A stretch of 64,000 nt of DNA from Phyllosticta citriasiana (GCA_038021145.1 JBBPHT010000005.1:2232001-2296000); one strand, 5' to 3'; shown: positions 32,942 through 45,104, numbered from the stretch's first letter. Numbers and translations are program-made. The notes: generated by a model from the letters alone, not told the origin.

Positions 32942-34837
32942 TCACGAGCTCGTCGTCTTGGCCAGGATGGTCTTGATCATTTGGTTGCCGACGCGCTTGG
33001 CCTCGGGGAAGCGCGGCTCAAAGTAAGACTGGATCGCCTCAAACTTTTCGCGGTAGGCCTCCATGTTGCCTAGGCTGACGCGCTCGCTCCAGTCCTTTGG
33101 TGGTGGTGGTGTTAGCTTGTGCACGAACGAAAGGTGGGGGAGAAGTGTGCGGTGTTGTTGGCATACCCTCGCCGCAAAGGTGAATTCGAGGTCGTCTGCG
33201 CGAAACGTGTTGTCCGTGATGGCCGTCTCAATGCACTCGTCAAGCAGGTCCGGTCGACGGAAGAGGTACTCGGTGGCACCGAGCCAGAGGCGGAATAGCT
33301 TGTAGCAGACAGTTTGGTGAGCTTTGGTATCGATCGAAAGTAGAGGAGAGCACACGTACCGGCGTCGAGCAAATCATATGGTCGTAGGGAACAATTCCCA
33401 ACTTCCACCAGCTGTCGACCATGGCCAGCAAGCTCAGATGGTTGTTCCTGACGCGCTCGGGCGGCAGCTCACCCAGGCTGAAGCGATCCAGGACCTGGTC
33501 CTTGAGCAGCAGGTCGGCATCGGACTGCCTGGTCTTGAAGACGGCGGCGCCGGCCTTCTTGATGCGATCCGACAGCTCCTGTTTGTGCCCACCCAGCATT
33601 AGCTTGAACAGCTCCGTCACCGACTTGGCGTACTGCGCTATCTGCTGCTGCGCGTACGGGTTCAGGATGGCCAGCCCGGCGTACACGTGCCACTTGTTGG
33701 CGTAGATGCGCAGCGTCACGTTGATCTTGACGTTCTCGATGCCGCCAATGTAGCGCGGGTTTTCCCACGGGAACTGCTTGTTGGCCGCCCAGGCGGCGCC
33801 CATGGAGAGAAAGGCGGCGTGCGTCACAGCTTGCGTGTCTGCCGTGATGCGGTCGTGCTCAGCGGCCGTGAGATGGACGTGCTTGGATTGCAGACATGAC
33901 AGAACGCGCTCCACAAGGTTGAAAGAGTCGTCGCTGGCACGGTGCCTGATGAGCACCAGAGGCTGGCCCTTGGGATCAACACCAGGACCGTGGAGCGAAT
34001 GAATGGGCACAATGTCGACGTCTGGAGGCAGGTGTTTCTCGAACGCAGCAACTTCTGGTGCTTTGCACGAGGTCTGACCACCCACGACGGCACCAAGCTT
34101 GGTTGCTGGACAGTATCCGCATCAGTCGATGGCCGATCACGTTTGCGGGGCGGCCCAGTTGCATACACTGCCCATATTTGGCGACAATCGAATCGATGTG
34201 TTCAGCCGGCACACTGTAGATGATGAAATCACTACATCTGGAGACAAGATGTCCGTCGGGATAAATGTGTACATCATTCTATCACGGCCTCAGCTAGCCG
34301 CTCTGCTGGACGTGGGCACGCGCGTCCTACATTTCCAGCATAGGCTTCCTTGAGTTGATCAAACTTGTGGGGGGCATCGCAGGCATTGATTCTGCCGAGT
34401 TGAGGCGTCAGAACAGCCATTGAGCAGAGATTCATTGCATGTGAGCGAGTCATGACGAGTGCGAGGAAAGTCTACGACGCCTGGTCAAGTCAGCTTGGTT
34501 CATGTGAGAACGAGACTTGCAGTGTGCATTGAGACGACTTTCAGACAAAAAGAAATAAGGTAGCGTGGTTTTTACATCATCGACGACCCCCGTTCTTCTG
34601 TATCCAGAATGGCACGTCGGAACAGAGGGTCATGCTCGAGCCAAATGCACTCACGGTCATCATTGTCGGGGTTGGAGAGGAGAAGAAGAGAGAAGCGCTT
34701 ACCTCGGGTGCCCGCGTGGCCCAACTACAGCGCAGAAGGGCCACCTACCTCCATCCAGCGTCGCTGAGCTTCTTGGCGTACATGGCGCCCATGTCGCCCA
34801 TGCCAATGATGCCGACCGTCTTCTCGGTGGCGTCCAT
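32942..34837 (-). CDS. TYR1: Prephenate dehydrogenase (tyrosine biosynthesis)
   Basis: Six exons on the minus strand (34837-34749, 34391-34331, 34278-34167, 34105-33360, 33298-33167, 33094-32942) encode 430 aa. The enzyme oxidatively decarboxylates prephenate to 4-hydroxyphenylpyruvate with NAD(P)+ in tyrosine synthesis. A Rossmann GxGxxG is in VGIIGMGDMGAMYAKK (G12, G14, G17). Exons 2-3 continue as INACDAPHKFDQLKEAY and SDFIIYSVPAEHID. The join KYGQ-STKLGAVVGGQTSCKAPE is exact for the family, followed by HSLHGPGVDPKGQPLVL and DTQAVTHAAFLSMG. Intron 1 is 357 nt, far longer than the others (52, 61, 61, 72 nt). The 72-nt last intron has no stop in frame, so an unspliced form would add 24 residues. 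The gene is complete and diverges from RPS14. Confidence 0.94.
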
Positions 34838-35053
34838 GATGCCGGGTTGCAGTGGTCAGAGATTGTGAGAAAGAGAAGCAGTGGGGGACAATCTGAGGTT
34901 GAAGTAGTCGTCGGAAAAATCTAAGCGAGGGCGGCGTCACCTCGGGGAAACCCTTTGCGGGCCGCCGCACAGCAAAACCATCCATTTTTCTGCCGCATCT
35001 GCTCCCCTTCAGCGACACGACCATCCCGTCAACCTCGATCACACTCATCCACC
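34838..35053. promoter_or_regulatory. Divergent promoter region between TYR1 and RPS14
   Basis: Only 216 bp separate the two start codons, so promoter elements must be shared or interleaved. The RPS14-proximal side contains pyrimidine-rich leader sequence, as is common for ribosomal protein genes. Confidence 0.5.
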
Positions 35054-35667
35054 ATGGCCCCTAAGAAGCAGGTCCAGCGTGCTCCCCAGGAGAACATCTC
35101 CCTCGGCCCCAATGCCGTAAGTTTGTGCCTGCGACTTTCCGCCACGATATGAAGCTAACAGTGCGCAGCGCGAGGGCGAGCTCGTCTGTAAGTCGAAGAA
35201 CCAACTCTGAACCGCACGACCGCCACTAACGCCGCTCAAGTCGGCGTTGCCCGCATCTTCGCCTCTTTCAACGACACCTTCGTCCACGTGACTGATCTGT
35301 CTGGCCGCGAGACCATCGCCCGTGTCACTGGTGGCATGAAGGTCAAGGCCGACCGTGACGAGTCCTCCCCCTACGCCGCCATGTTGGCTGCCCAGGACGT
35401 CGCCATCCGCTGCAAGGAGCTCGGCATCACCGCCCTCCACGTCAAGATCAGGGCCACTGGTGGTATGTTCTGGCGCTGAAGAGGGACAAGATTGCGATTC
35501 TCACAACATCCACAGGTAACGGCACCAAGACCCCCGGTCCCGGTGCTCAGTCTGCCCTCCGTGCCCTCGCCCGCTCCGGCATGAAGATTGGCCGCATCGA
35601 GGACGTCACCCCTACGCCCTCCGACTCTACCCGCAGAAAGGGTGGTCGCCGTGGTCGCCGTCTCTAA
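35054..35667 (+). CDS. RPS14: 40S ribosomal protein S14 (uS11)
   Basis: Four exons (35054-35116, 35169-35187, 35241-35462, 35516-35667) with introns of 52, 53 and 53 nt encode 151 aa, the normal length for eukaryotic uS11. The second exon is only 19 nt. Family sequence is clear throughout: VFGVARIFASFNDTFVHVTD, GRETIARVTGGMKVKADRDE, SSPYAAMLAAQDVA, and the basic end RRKGGRRGRRL. The protein sits on the small-subunit platform, contacts the 3' end of 18S rRNA and is needed for its final maturation. Codon use is strongly biased to C-ending codons, as expected for a highly expressed gene. Three introns in so short a gene are typical of fungal ribosomal protein genes. Confidence 0.97.
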
Positions 35668-36144
35668 ATTGGTGCTGGTGGCTTTGGGTGTGCGCTCGAG
35701 GTATATGGGATTGGTAACGAATACGCGAGGAACGGCGTCAAATGCCTGGTCCTCATCCTCTGGCTGGTCTCTCTGTTTTGATTTCGGTCTTTTCAGGCGC
35801 GGACTGGCCAGCATACCCGAATAACGGCAGCCCAGATAGAATGTGATGGAACATCTTCTCCGGAAGTCTATTGCAGCTCGTAATGAGAATGGTGCCACTA
35901 AATATGCCGCAATAACGTGATTATGTACCTTTGCCTTACCAATCGACATGCTTGAATGTCTTGGTGAAGGACGTGTGATTGGTTACCGAAGTAGGTAGCG
36001 CGACTGGGATCTGGCGTGGACCCTTCATATTTGCTGCGCGTCGCGAAACCCCATGACATCAACTCACCTCAAAACTCAACCACCTCGAACTGAAAAGAAA
36101 TGTATCGCCATAAGGCGTCAAATCCTTAAAGATACAGATGAACC
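35668..36144. other. Short intergenic region between RPS14 and AAR2
   Basis: 477 bp containing the RPS14 3' end and the AAR2 promoter. No other feature was seen. Confidence 0.5.
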
Positions 36145-37482
36145 ATGGACACCAACAAAGCCTGCGTGCTGCTCCTCAATCTCCCACCCGGTGCTCTTGG
36201 CGGTATCAATCTGCTTTCCTTCACCACTACAGATCGGTTCAAAGGCGTCAAAGAGCTTCCGAGCGGCTGGCATTTCGTTTTCACCAGCAGCACATCTTCA
36301 CTTTCAGTGCGCCATGGCGCATGGTTCCGGGTAAACAACACGCCGGGCTCGCCACCGCAAGTATTCATCAAAAAATGGGACGCGGCGGCCGAAGAGCTCG
36401 TCGCAGAGACAGACGAGGCCGAGACGCTGCGATGGCGCGCCAACCTCGGCACCGTGTGGCGTGAAGGCCTGACGCCGTACCGGCAGAGCGCGTCCAAGGA
36501 CGGCGAGGAGCAAGAGGAGCGCGAGAGCGACTGGCGCGACCTTACCGACTGCATCTCCGCTGACATGCTTTTCCGCATCCTCGGCGACGACGCCACGCCC
36601 GACCACTGGGCCCTGACATCTGCCAGCTCGGCCGCGCGCGACATGGACGACATTCCTGGGCTCTCCAAGGAGCAGAGCGCGTTCCAGCCTGAGCGCGAGC
36701 TGCGGTTTTTGCCTGTCGATTTGAGGCAGACGTGGCGCGAGGGCGCGACGGGCAGGGAGCGCACCGATGCGGCCAGAGATCGCTCATGGGCGTTGGGCGA
36801 GCTCGTCGAGCAGCATTGCGCGCGTAAAGACGAGGACGAGATTCTTGGGGAGATGCAGTTTTCTTTTCTCATGGTGCTGACGCTGAACAACAATTCTTGT
36901 CTGGAGCAATGGAGGAGATTGCTGGAATTGCTATTCACCTGTAAGAGAGCAGTTGTGGAGCGACCCGGATTCTACGTCAAACTTTTGCAATTGCTGCGAC
37001 TACAGCTCAAGAGAACCCAAGATGCCGAGGGTGGCTTGTTCGATTTGAGCGAGGATGGCGCAAGCCTGTTGAAGAGTCTATTGAGGAAGTTCAGGAAGGG
37101 ACTCGACGAGCTGCAGGGTGCACAAAAAGCAGACGTGCTGGATGAATTGGATGACCTGGAAGAATTTCTCAAGTCCGAGTACGGGTGGCAGCTGGACGAC
37201 GCCTTTGTGCGGCGAGGCATGCTGGAGCTGGAAGACGGCGAGCAGGTCGAGATGGATGTTGCTGGTTATGATGAAGACGACGAGACTGGCGAGTACGCGC
37301 CCACCATGGTCGAGTTGACGGCCGACCAGAAGAAGAGCTTAGGATTGTCGGAGGATGTTGTCATCAGCGATACGGGACAGATCAAAAAGCTCACAAAGCC
37401 GGACCATGGAGTTGGTGATGTAGAGCAAGAGGAGGAGTCGGAAGAGGAAGCTAGTATCGAAGACATGGACTCCCGGTACTGA
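36145..37482 (+). CDS. AAR2: AAR2 splicing factor (U5 snRNP assembly)
   Basis: A single exon of 445 codons. The N-terminus is diagnostic: ACVLLLNLPPGALGGINLLS, RFKGVKELPSGWHFVFTSST and HGAWFRV match the beta-rich first domain of Aar2. The second half is the helical domain (MQFSFLMVLTLNNNSCLEQW, then FYVKLLQLLRLQLKRTQD). An acidic C-terminal tail follows, with EYAPTMVELTADQ in the usual position. Aar2 binds the RNase H and Jab1/MPN domains of Prp8 and keeps U5 snRNP in an immature state until Brr2 replaces it. The protein is somewhat longer than yeast Aar2 (355 aa), mostly in the central linker and acidic tail. No intron is needed. Confidence 0.93.
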   Translation: MDTNKACVLLLNLPPGALGGINLLSFTTTDRFKGVKELPSGWHFVFTSSTSSLSVRHGAWFRVNNTPGSPPQVFIKKWDAAAEELVAETDEAETLRWRANLGTVWREGLTPYRQSASKDGEEQEERESDWRDLTDCISADMLFRILGDDATPDHWALTSASSAARDMDDIPGLSKEQSAFQPERELRFLPVDLRQTWREGATGRERTDAARDRSWALGELVEQHCARKDEDEILGEMQFSFLMVLTLNNNSCLEQWRRLLELLFTCKRAVVERPGFYVKLLQLLRLQLKRTQDAEGGLFDLSEDGASLLKSLLRKFRKGLDELQGAQKADVLDELDDLEEFLKSEYGWQLDDAFVRRGMLELEDGEQVEMDVAGYDEDDETGEYAPTMVELTADQKKSLGLSEDVVISDTGQIKKLTKPDHGVGDVEQEEESEEEASIEDMDSRY

Positions 37483-39007
37483 TTGTAGGCTAGTCAGTCG
37501 GCCTGAATGTACTCCATTCAATCAAGTTCCCGCAGATGCCCTAAGTCAGCAAAGGGCGCTGGACAAAATACATGGCGACTCAATTAAGGAGGCTTCTCAT
37601 GCGTCAGGCTGTCAGCATTGAACCTCTGTGTCCGGACCTGGACACCCTCAACGATCAGAAGAATGGACCATGAAATAGATCCCAGTCGACCAGGCACTGC
37701 CCAGTTTCGTGCTTGCAACCAACGAATGCCTCGAGGATTGAGATATTTGGACTAATCTGTCAACTGACGTACCCCAAAAGAGGGCATACCTTACGAAAGC
37801 CCAGCATAGGACATCTTGCTGGACAAGGGAACATGAACCACGGGGAGTCGAGCTTTACTGTAGTCATTCAGACGAAGTGCCGAAAGAGGAAATGCCAGAG
37901 AGGTCCAACATCGAACGTCTATCCAAGAGCAGCGACTTGGAAACGATACTTTGGCTTGCTACGTTCAAACTCACGCGCCTCCATTTCCTCTTTCGTCCCA
38001 AATTATCGTTTGAGTTCGACCTACGTTCGACCATGAACCGAACTTTTTCCTTTCTCGGCCACACGGTGAAGAAACTGAAGAGGTGAGCAAGTGCAGCCAG
38101 ATGCGACGTTCGTGATAAATGTGCGTGCACTTCTGGCACAAGAATTGCTGATATACTATTCCCCTGCTGGAACCATTGGCCATTGACTTGAAGATACTGC
38201 AGTGAACAGCATTTCATGGAGAAAATCAATTGAGCCGACCGCCTGGAGATGGAAAAAAAGCAGGTAGAACGACCCTGTTCTCAAATTTCATGGTCACATT
38301 GTAGAACGGGGAAAGACAATGCTTTTCAAGGCAGTTTGCGACAGCGGCGGACAATGCTATCAGTCAAAGAGGGAGAAATGTGGCTTCTTGCGGATCTACC
38401 AACGGCGGATTGTTCAATCAAGAGGTTCAGCCAGGTGGCTTCTTTTTGCTGTTTCGGAGACCAAGAGTGATATTACGATAAATTTCTGCTCTATGGTCCT
38501 TCCCGGCTTGATTTTAAAGTCGCAGGAATCAGACTGAGCATGCTATCTCATCTTTGAGTGCCCATGTACCGGAATTAAGGACCAGAGAGGATGTAGAAGT
38601 GACTGCCAGAGCAAACAAGGTTATAGCGTTGAGTAGAGGATGCTTTTCAAGTAAAAATCATCAGGAGGAAGTATCAGAATCAAGCATAATCAAGCAAGCC
38701 AGTTACTCGCATTGGAGAAGTACACGCGTCACCAGCGGGAAGTATGACACGAATGGAGAAACAACGTCGATTGCTTCCCATCAACATCTTGATCTGAAAT
38801 CAGTTCTGGGCATTTTCAGCTTTCCAGCAAGTTCAACAAGGACGTCTCTCACACTAGAAGCGGGCGCGCTTTGTCGAATAAAGGGTAATATAGTGGCCTG
38901 ACCATACTTATACATGTATTGCAAAGAGAAGAAAAGCCTGAATAGGCTCAAAAGCAAGGATGGCACTGCGAAAAGGGGACTCTATCTAGTTTTTGCCATG
39001 GTTTTGA

Positions 39008-39080
39008 GCTATGGAGTTATTCTTGTTTTTATTTTTATTTTCCCGCTACGGAGTTATTTTCGTTTTCATATTTTCCCGCT
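39008..39080. repeat. Imperfect direct repeat, AT-rich, about 38-bp unit
   Basis: Two adjacent copies of a unit beginning GCTAYGGAGTTATT and ending ATTTTCCCGCT occur at 39008-39047 and 39045-39080, sharing the central GCT. They stand out as AT-rich. The origin is unknown. Confidence 0.65.
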
Positions 39081-39884
39081 TCAGATCCACTAGAGCCGCT
39101 TTCTTGACCTATGGAGACGATAGATATGATGGAGGGCTATGAACACGGCAAATATGGGCGTTGTGGAGAGGGGCCGACTAGGTATTCGCAATGGATAAAA
39201 GAAAAAGGGGGGACAAAGTGGAGGAAACAGGAGAAAAATAGATAGCTGGCGTGAGATCCAGAAAAAACATTAAGGGCGAAACAATCGGAATCCATAGTAA
39301 GACTTGGATCTTGTTTGGTTTGACTGTCTAGATCGAAGTAGACAATCGACGCTTGTATTCAGGTTGTCGGGTGCGATTTCAATCTTTTTCGAGACAACAA
39401 AGCGTGGATTCAAATGAGCGACCCAAACAATCGAATTCAGACATGGGCTTGAAATGAACCTTGTTTTCCCCTACTTCTTTTGAAACAGTTGGATCCATGG
39501 GACATCACCATGTTAACTTCCCTGACATCCCCCCTCACTCTCCCAACTTTTGCAACTTTGCCATCGTTTTGTGGAACAGAATCCCCTCCCAAGGTCTCGA
39601 GCCGACAGAGCTCCCGCGGGTTCTCTGGTACGGGTCTCCTGTTCCGCTGTCTTGAAGACGTCGCAGTGGGTGGAATGAGATCGACGGAACGAAGACCCTG
39701 ACAGCGGATGTGATGCTGGAATTTGGGCTCGAGCTCGTATCCTTCCTTCAAGGCAACTCACTCGCGTGCGGAGCAAAGCAGTGAGCGAGTGCATGGTGCG
39801 TATCCGCAAACGCGACCCCAGACATCCTGTGCGTCACAATAACACCACGCACGCACGACACAATGTCACGCTGCGACGACGACG

Positions 39885-39885
<1 letters not shown>

Positions 39886-39915
<30 letters not shown>

Positions 39916-39920
39916 CCGCC
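39886..39920. repeat. ACA trinucleotide array
   Basis: About ten CAA/ACA units preceded by GAC units are seen directly, outside any supported gene. Confidence 0.85.
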
Positions 39921-40269
39921 GCAGCAGCGGCAGCAAAGACAAGGCTAAGATGTTGCTGTTGTCGTTTCGATGCCGCAGCCAATACTGCACATGTTGGTGT
40001 TAGCCACCCAGGTAGCTAGACTGCATGTAGGTAGGTAGCTAGGTAGCAGACTAGGTCAACGTCCGTGCAGCGCATTAGCTGGAGCAGTCGTAAGGTAGAT
40101 AGGCAGGTAGTTGTAGGCTCACAGGCAGGCAGGCAAGCAAGTAGGCAGATGGGCAAGAGTGGTAAGGTCAGGCAAGGTAAGTGGGTGGGTAGCTAGCTGC
40201 TAGCGTCGCCCAGCGCCCAAGCTGAGCGAGCAAAGCCAGGGCACGGCGCCGCGAACCAGGAAGCAAGAT

Positions 40270-40322
40270 CCAGCAACAGCAACAGCAGCAGCAACAGCCA
40301 GCCAGCCAGCCAGCCAGCCAGA
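40270..40322. repeat. CAG and CCAG compound microsatellite
   Basis: CAACAG/CAGCAG units pass directly into five CCAG units. No gene is associated. Confidence 0.85.
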
Positions 40323-41317
40323 ACAGCCAGCGACTGGAGAAGAGAGAAAGGCGTCCAGTCCAGGGCGCCACCGCCTCGTCCCGATATGCTGGCTCTCCTG
40401 AGGGATGATGGGATGAGATGATGGCGATCATCACAGCCCCCGTCAAGCAACAATACCCTCACTGTCGACCTATCGGACAAGGATCCACACAATCGCGATG
40501 AGACGACGTCCAGCCAAACAACCAACCAACCAACCAACCAACCGCACGGGTCAGGTAGGTAGGTTAGGTAGGGAGAGAGTGGAAGCGAAGAGTGAAGGTA
40601 GGAGTAGCGAGGCGGAAGGATGGACGGGCCCACCTCCGCCAAACGCAGGGGGTCCCAGCGCAGCGACGCACATCCATGATGCAACGAATGCGCATCCCCT
40701 CTTGTTTTTGAGGCCTTGCCTTTGCGGGGGCAGGCGGGCAGGCGGGCGTGGCGTAGCGCAGCGAGCGACATAGATTTCCTCTTTCCTGTCTTCCCACCCT
40801 CCTTCTCTGTCTCTCCAACAAGACTTGGAGACCGTAGCAGCGCAAGAAGGAGAGATAAAAGAGGATTGATCCTTGTTGGTAGGAGCATCGCGGCGCGATG
40901 GCTCGTATTGCTGTTTTTGGAACATTTTGTTGGTGAGCCGAAGAAACCGCGCGTCCCTCGCTCGTCCTGCGACGGCACACGTGTTGCGCGCTGTCTTGTG
41001 GCTCTCTGGGTGGCAATGAAAATGGCATGATTGAGGGTGGTAATGTGAGTGTGAACCTGGAGATGGGATGGGCCTAACGAATGCTCTAGCGGCGGAACCG
41101 TTGCGTGCGACTACTGCCTCTTTGCGACAAGCTGCCCCAGCACCAGGACAATGCCTACGAGGAGCTTGCCTGTCGACACAGGGATCGGGGAACGGGGCGG
41201 CATTGCTTGATCGGCATCGTCATATTGGAGGCAGGCAGTGCTATTGAAAGTTGCTGGGATAGGGGTTGTTGACGAGCGCGTCCCATTGGAGCAGCAAAGC
41301 TTTTCCGGGGGGCAAGG

Positions 41318-41370
41318 AGGAGGAGGAGGAGAAGGAGGAGGAGGAGGAGGAGGAGGAGGAGGAGGAGTGG
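41318..41370. repeat. GGA trinucleotide array
   Basis: About 16 GGA units with one GAAGGA interruption are seen directly. On the minus strand they would read as poly-Pro. Confidence 0.85.
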
Positions 41371-44336
41371 GAGGAGGCGTGTGCAGGGACACGACTTGGG
41401 CTAACTGCATGTAGGCCCAAGGATTCGATCTGAATCAGAGAGGGAGCATCAAGATGTACATGGTACAGTACATGTTCGGGACTGGGGGGTTCAGAGGGAT
41501 TGGCAGGGACGCGGCGGAGAAAAGGTCATCAATCGGATAGTGGAGCAACAGAAGAGGGCCCAGACTGATGCAAGGCGGCGCGCATGCTCTCTCGTTCTCC
41601 CTCGACACGATGCTCTCGCTTGAGGGACGGGAGGACGTGGCCGGGGATGGATGCAGGCAGATTGCAGCATGCATGCGCGTGCGTCAATATCGACAGTGAA
41701 CGGAGACCGGCAACGAGACTGGCGGGAGGCTCCTTTCGGAAGGCCTGAAGAGAGCATCCTGGGAGACGGCGGCCTTGGGTTGCACATGCTGTTTGGCTGC
41801 CCTTTGCTCAGCCACTCATCATCAGGATCCAACTTTGCGCTGAAGAGTAAGGATACATTTCTTATTTTTTTCTTTTTTTTTTTCCCCCCTCCACTCCTTG
41901 TTGTCCCTCTCCTCGCATGTCCTGGTGCGTCATAGGAGCTGCGTGCCCCCGCCTGTTGCTACCCTCCTATCCCAGGTTTTCAGGCATCAACCATCACTGG
42001 CAAGCAGACGACAGGTCTCATTTTCAGTAGAAGGTGCTGCAAGAACTGCCCACGTGAAGCCTCACTAGCCAAGGTGTATGCCATTGGTTGGAGGGGCGTC
42101 TGGGCAGCTGAGTGACCATATTCAAAGATGGGCCGCTGACGGGAAGGACCCTGTTGGGATCCGACGAGCGGTGACGACGCCTGGCAGGTCAAGTCAAGGC
42201 AAAGGTCGGTGGTTTGGTAGTCGGGAGACCCTGGACGACGCTTGGCAAGCGAAACAGGACCGTTGCGCTCTTTTGGAGGGCGACAAGTTGTTGAAGCGTC
42301 GTCAAGATAGGGTGCAAGGGTGCTGGGAAGTTGCAGAGAAGCGAACAGCCACGGGCGGGCTAAACTGACGACCAGGAGGGATCCGCACAGTACACGCGAA
42401 CGGAACCTGAGCGACGGCTAGTCGCCTTAGTCATGAGCTTTAATTCGATATCACGCCCTCACAAAAAAAGACATTGTATCGACACAAGGCGCGTTGCAGC
42501 CTTTCCATCAGCAGCACAGACCGGCCACGGCGATCATTCCGCAAACCTTCAACGACTTGGCGTACATGGCGTTTCTGCGTTGTTTATTGCTCCCCTTCTC
42601 TGCCTGCGCAAAAAAGTCCAGACATGTTCTGTTTCGAAGACCGAATGAGAGAGCCGTATCCGTCAGCCCGAAGCCAAGGATGAGGCGAGAGGCGGGACAA
42701 GACGAGGAGAAGACGACGACGACGTGAAGAGAGCGCTCGTGCGGTGCGTGCGTGCGGTGCGTGTGTCAGCCTCTTGGCCTTTGCCCTCCCCCAAGCAAGC
42801 CATGCCGACAACATCCTTGAGCCTCGCCATAGCAGCCAACCAGCCAGCCAGCCCCACACGGTGAACACTCGAGTTCGAGGCCCGAGAGCTGGGTCTGACC
42901 ATGGGTCGCTTGCTGGACCAAGAATGGCTCATCAAGGAGCAAGTCCCAGAGATGACCAAAACGCGCGCGTCTTTCCGACCAATGACGACACGCAGAATGG
43001 GCTAAGCTGACGCCCTCACGGACATCATTTTGAATCCCGTCATCAAGAACGCCCCGCCGAGTCAGGGGGGGAAACGAGGCCTGGCCTATGGCCTCGTCTT
43101 TTCGCTCGTCAGCCACAGGGTGAGCAAAATGCCGTCGCGGGGACGCCACAAGGATCGGATTTGCGACAGGGGGTGACGAAGAGGCCGTGAGCGAGATCTG
43201 GTTCTCACTCTCCACGCACGAGCATCTGGCCATGATTTGAATTCGAGATGCCATGGCACTCGCAATTCCAACCTCCGGATGGTTCTTGTCGACGTTCCCA
43301 CTTCGTGCAGGACCAAAGCAAGTAGGGAAAAAAAGAGCGCACATGTGGCCAGCTTCCAAAGTTGGCCATGATCGCGGCCGAGTTGAGATTCGTCAAACGC
43401 CACCCTATCGGGAAGAGGCCGCGACCAGTGACGTTGTTGGGCGGTCTGCTTCCGGCTCCCCTCTTGCGTGTGCCGACATTTGGTAAGTGTGCCGGTGCGG
43501 CCACAATGATGGATGAGAACGCAGAGGTCAGGCAAGACGGTACAGTTTACCGTAAAGAGGTCATGGACAGGGTGCATTGCAAGCGGCCGGGCCCGCAGAG
43601 CGAAACTGACGGGATCATGCAAACGGACCAAGGGATAGATGTTGGCTGCAGCAATGACTCGTCGACGCGCCCGTTTGGACAGGAAATCATCATGAAGAGG
43701 TAACCTTGCAAAGGAACGTGGCCGGCGGTGGGGCGGTGGCTGCGAGCAATCAGAGGAGCATTTGCATTTTCGCTCTGGACACGGCGGCAGATCGCAATCA
43801 GAGGGCGCATTCCTGGGTGGTGGAGTGAGAGACGGCGGAGCTGTCCCCGGGATGTGAGGCGCACGACAAAGGACGCCATCAGCCCAGTGGCTGTGGTGGC
43901 AGGCGAGAGGGCCGAGGAGGTTGCTCCGGCCGACATGACTTGCGATCTTGACCAGCCGTCCAAGTCCAAGCGCACATGGTAGGCTCGAGCCCATGTAACG
44001 TGGATGCGATGCAAATTACACATACGGGAAAGGGTTGTAATGAGCAGTCGGTGAGGGAGGCATGTTTACTCGATTGTACAGGAGCGTGTGGTAGCAACAG
44101 TCCAAGTCAGCCTCATTCGTAGACAAGCCTCGAGCTAGGCCGCAGGCGGCTTGGCAGGCTGGCCAGAGTTTGCAAGCTTGATTCGACATCTATGACCGCG
44201 TGCGGTGCAGGAGCAGAGACTGAGGAGGATTGCAGCAACGGCCGCCGTCGACTGTTGATGGCATAGACAGACAGACAGCGCCGCGTCGTTGTCGAGTAGT
44301 GAGCGCGAAGGCGACAAACGACGCGGCGGCGGGCAG

Positions 44337-44340
<4 letters not shown>

Positions 44341-44373
<33 letters not shown>

Positions 44374-44477
44374 AAGAAAGAAAAAAAAAAAAAAAGGGGA
44401 AATCAATTCTGTTTGCCCGCCGCACAACCCGCCCTGCGACGGTGCACTACTCTTGTTCTTGCACCCTCCCCCCCTCG

Positions 44478-44510
<33 letters not shown>

Positions 44511-44547
44511 TCTCTCTATTTTTTTTTTTTTCTCTCTTCCTCTCTCA
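44341..44547. repeat. Facing purine tract (GA/A) and pyrimidine tract (CT/T)
   Basis: A 60-bp purine run, (GA)13 then G/A and A15 (44341-44400), is followed about 63 bp later by a pyrimidine run of about 84 bp, interrupted only by a CG stretch and an A, containing (CT)10, CG units and T13 (44464-44547). The two arms are roughly complementary, so the region can fold as an imperfect hairpin or form triplex structures. Confidence 0.75.
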
Positions 44548-44983
44548 TCTGGCCCAGATCGGCAGCACACAGGCACAGGCACAAGCACATACAACACACT
44601 TCCGCACGCACAGCAGGCTCGCACTGGCTGCACAGTCTCATTGCCGGGAACGCCCAGATTGGACCCGGCAAAGTCTAAAGCCAAAGGGCCGACTAAGCCA
44701 GGAGCGGTCCGGGGGCTCCTACTGGGCAGTCTGGCCAAGGGCTTTCACCGTGGTTTCAAAGGTACGGGCTAGCTGGGTACCGAGGTCGTCGCGCCTTCCC
44801 ACTTTTTCTACTGCCCAGTCTGCCCCCCCCCCCTCTCCCCCAATCGCTACTACTGACCACCCTAACGCCTAGCTTCGACGTCGACCGCTCGGCGGCATTA
44901 CCTCACTCCTTGAGCTAAAGCCATATTGGACTGGTGCCGCAATCTTCACAGGGCCACAGCCCGCCACCCAAACCCCTACTGTA

Positions 44984-45033
44984 CAGTGCCAGTGCCAGTG
45001 CCAGTGCCAGTACCAGTACCAGTACCAGTACCT
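44984..45033. repeat. Hexamer array: CAGTGC units then CAGTAC units
   Basis: About four CAGTGC units are followed by four CAGTAC units with one clean switch point. This is the pattern left by a point change followed by local amplification. Confidence 0.85.
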
Positions 45034-45104
45034 CTGGATAGAACATCATCGCATCAGCACAAGCTCCCGTGGTGCGCTACCCACTACCACCGACCAACAA
45101 CCCA

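Noticed and set aside
36126..36938. 270-codon minus-strand frame opposite AAR2
   Set aside because: It is the antisense shadow of a clear AAR2 coding sequence.
34772..42570. A 16-bp match between TYR1 exon 1 (near 34772) and the spacer near 42555
   Set aside because: One shared 16-mer is expected by chance about every other time in a window this size, and the flanks do not match.
43086..43994. 302-codon minus-strand frame
   Set aside because: Composition is random-looking, there is no recognisable domain, and I found no splice sites or promoter that improve it. The length is plausible by chance in GC-rich DNA.
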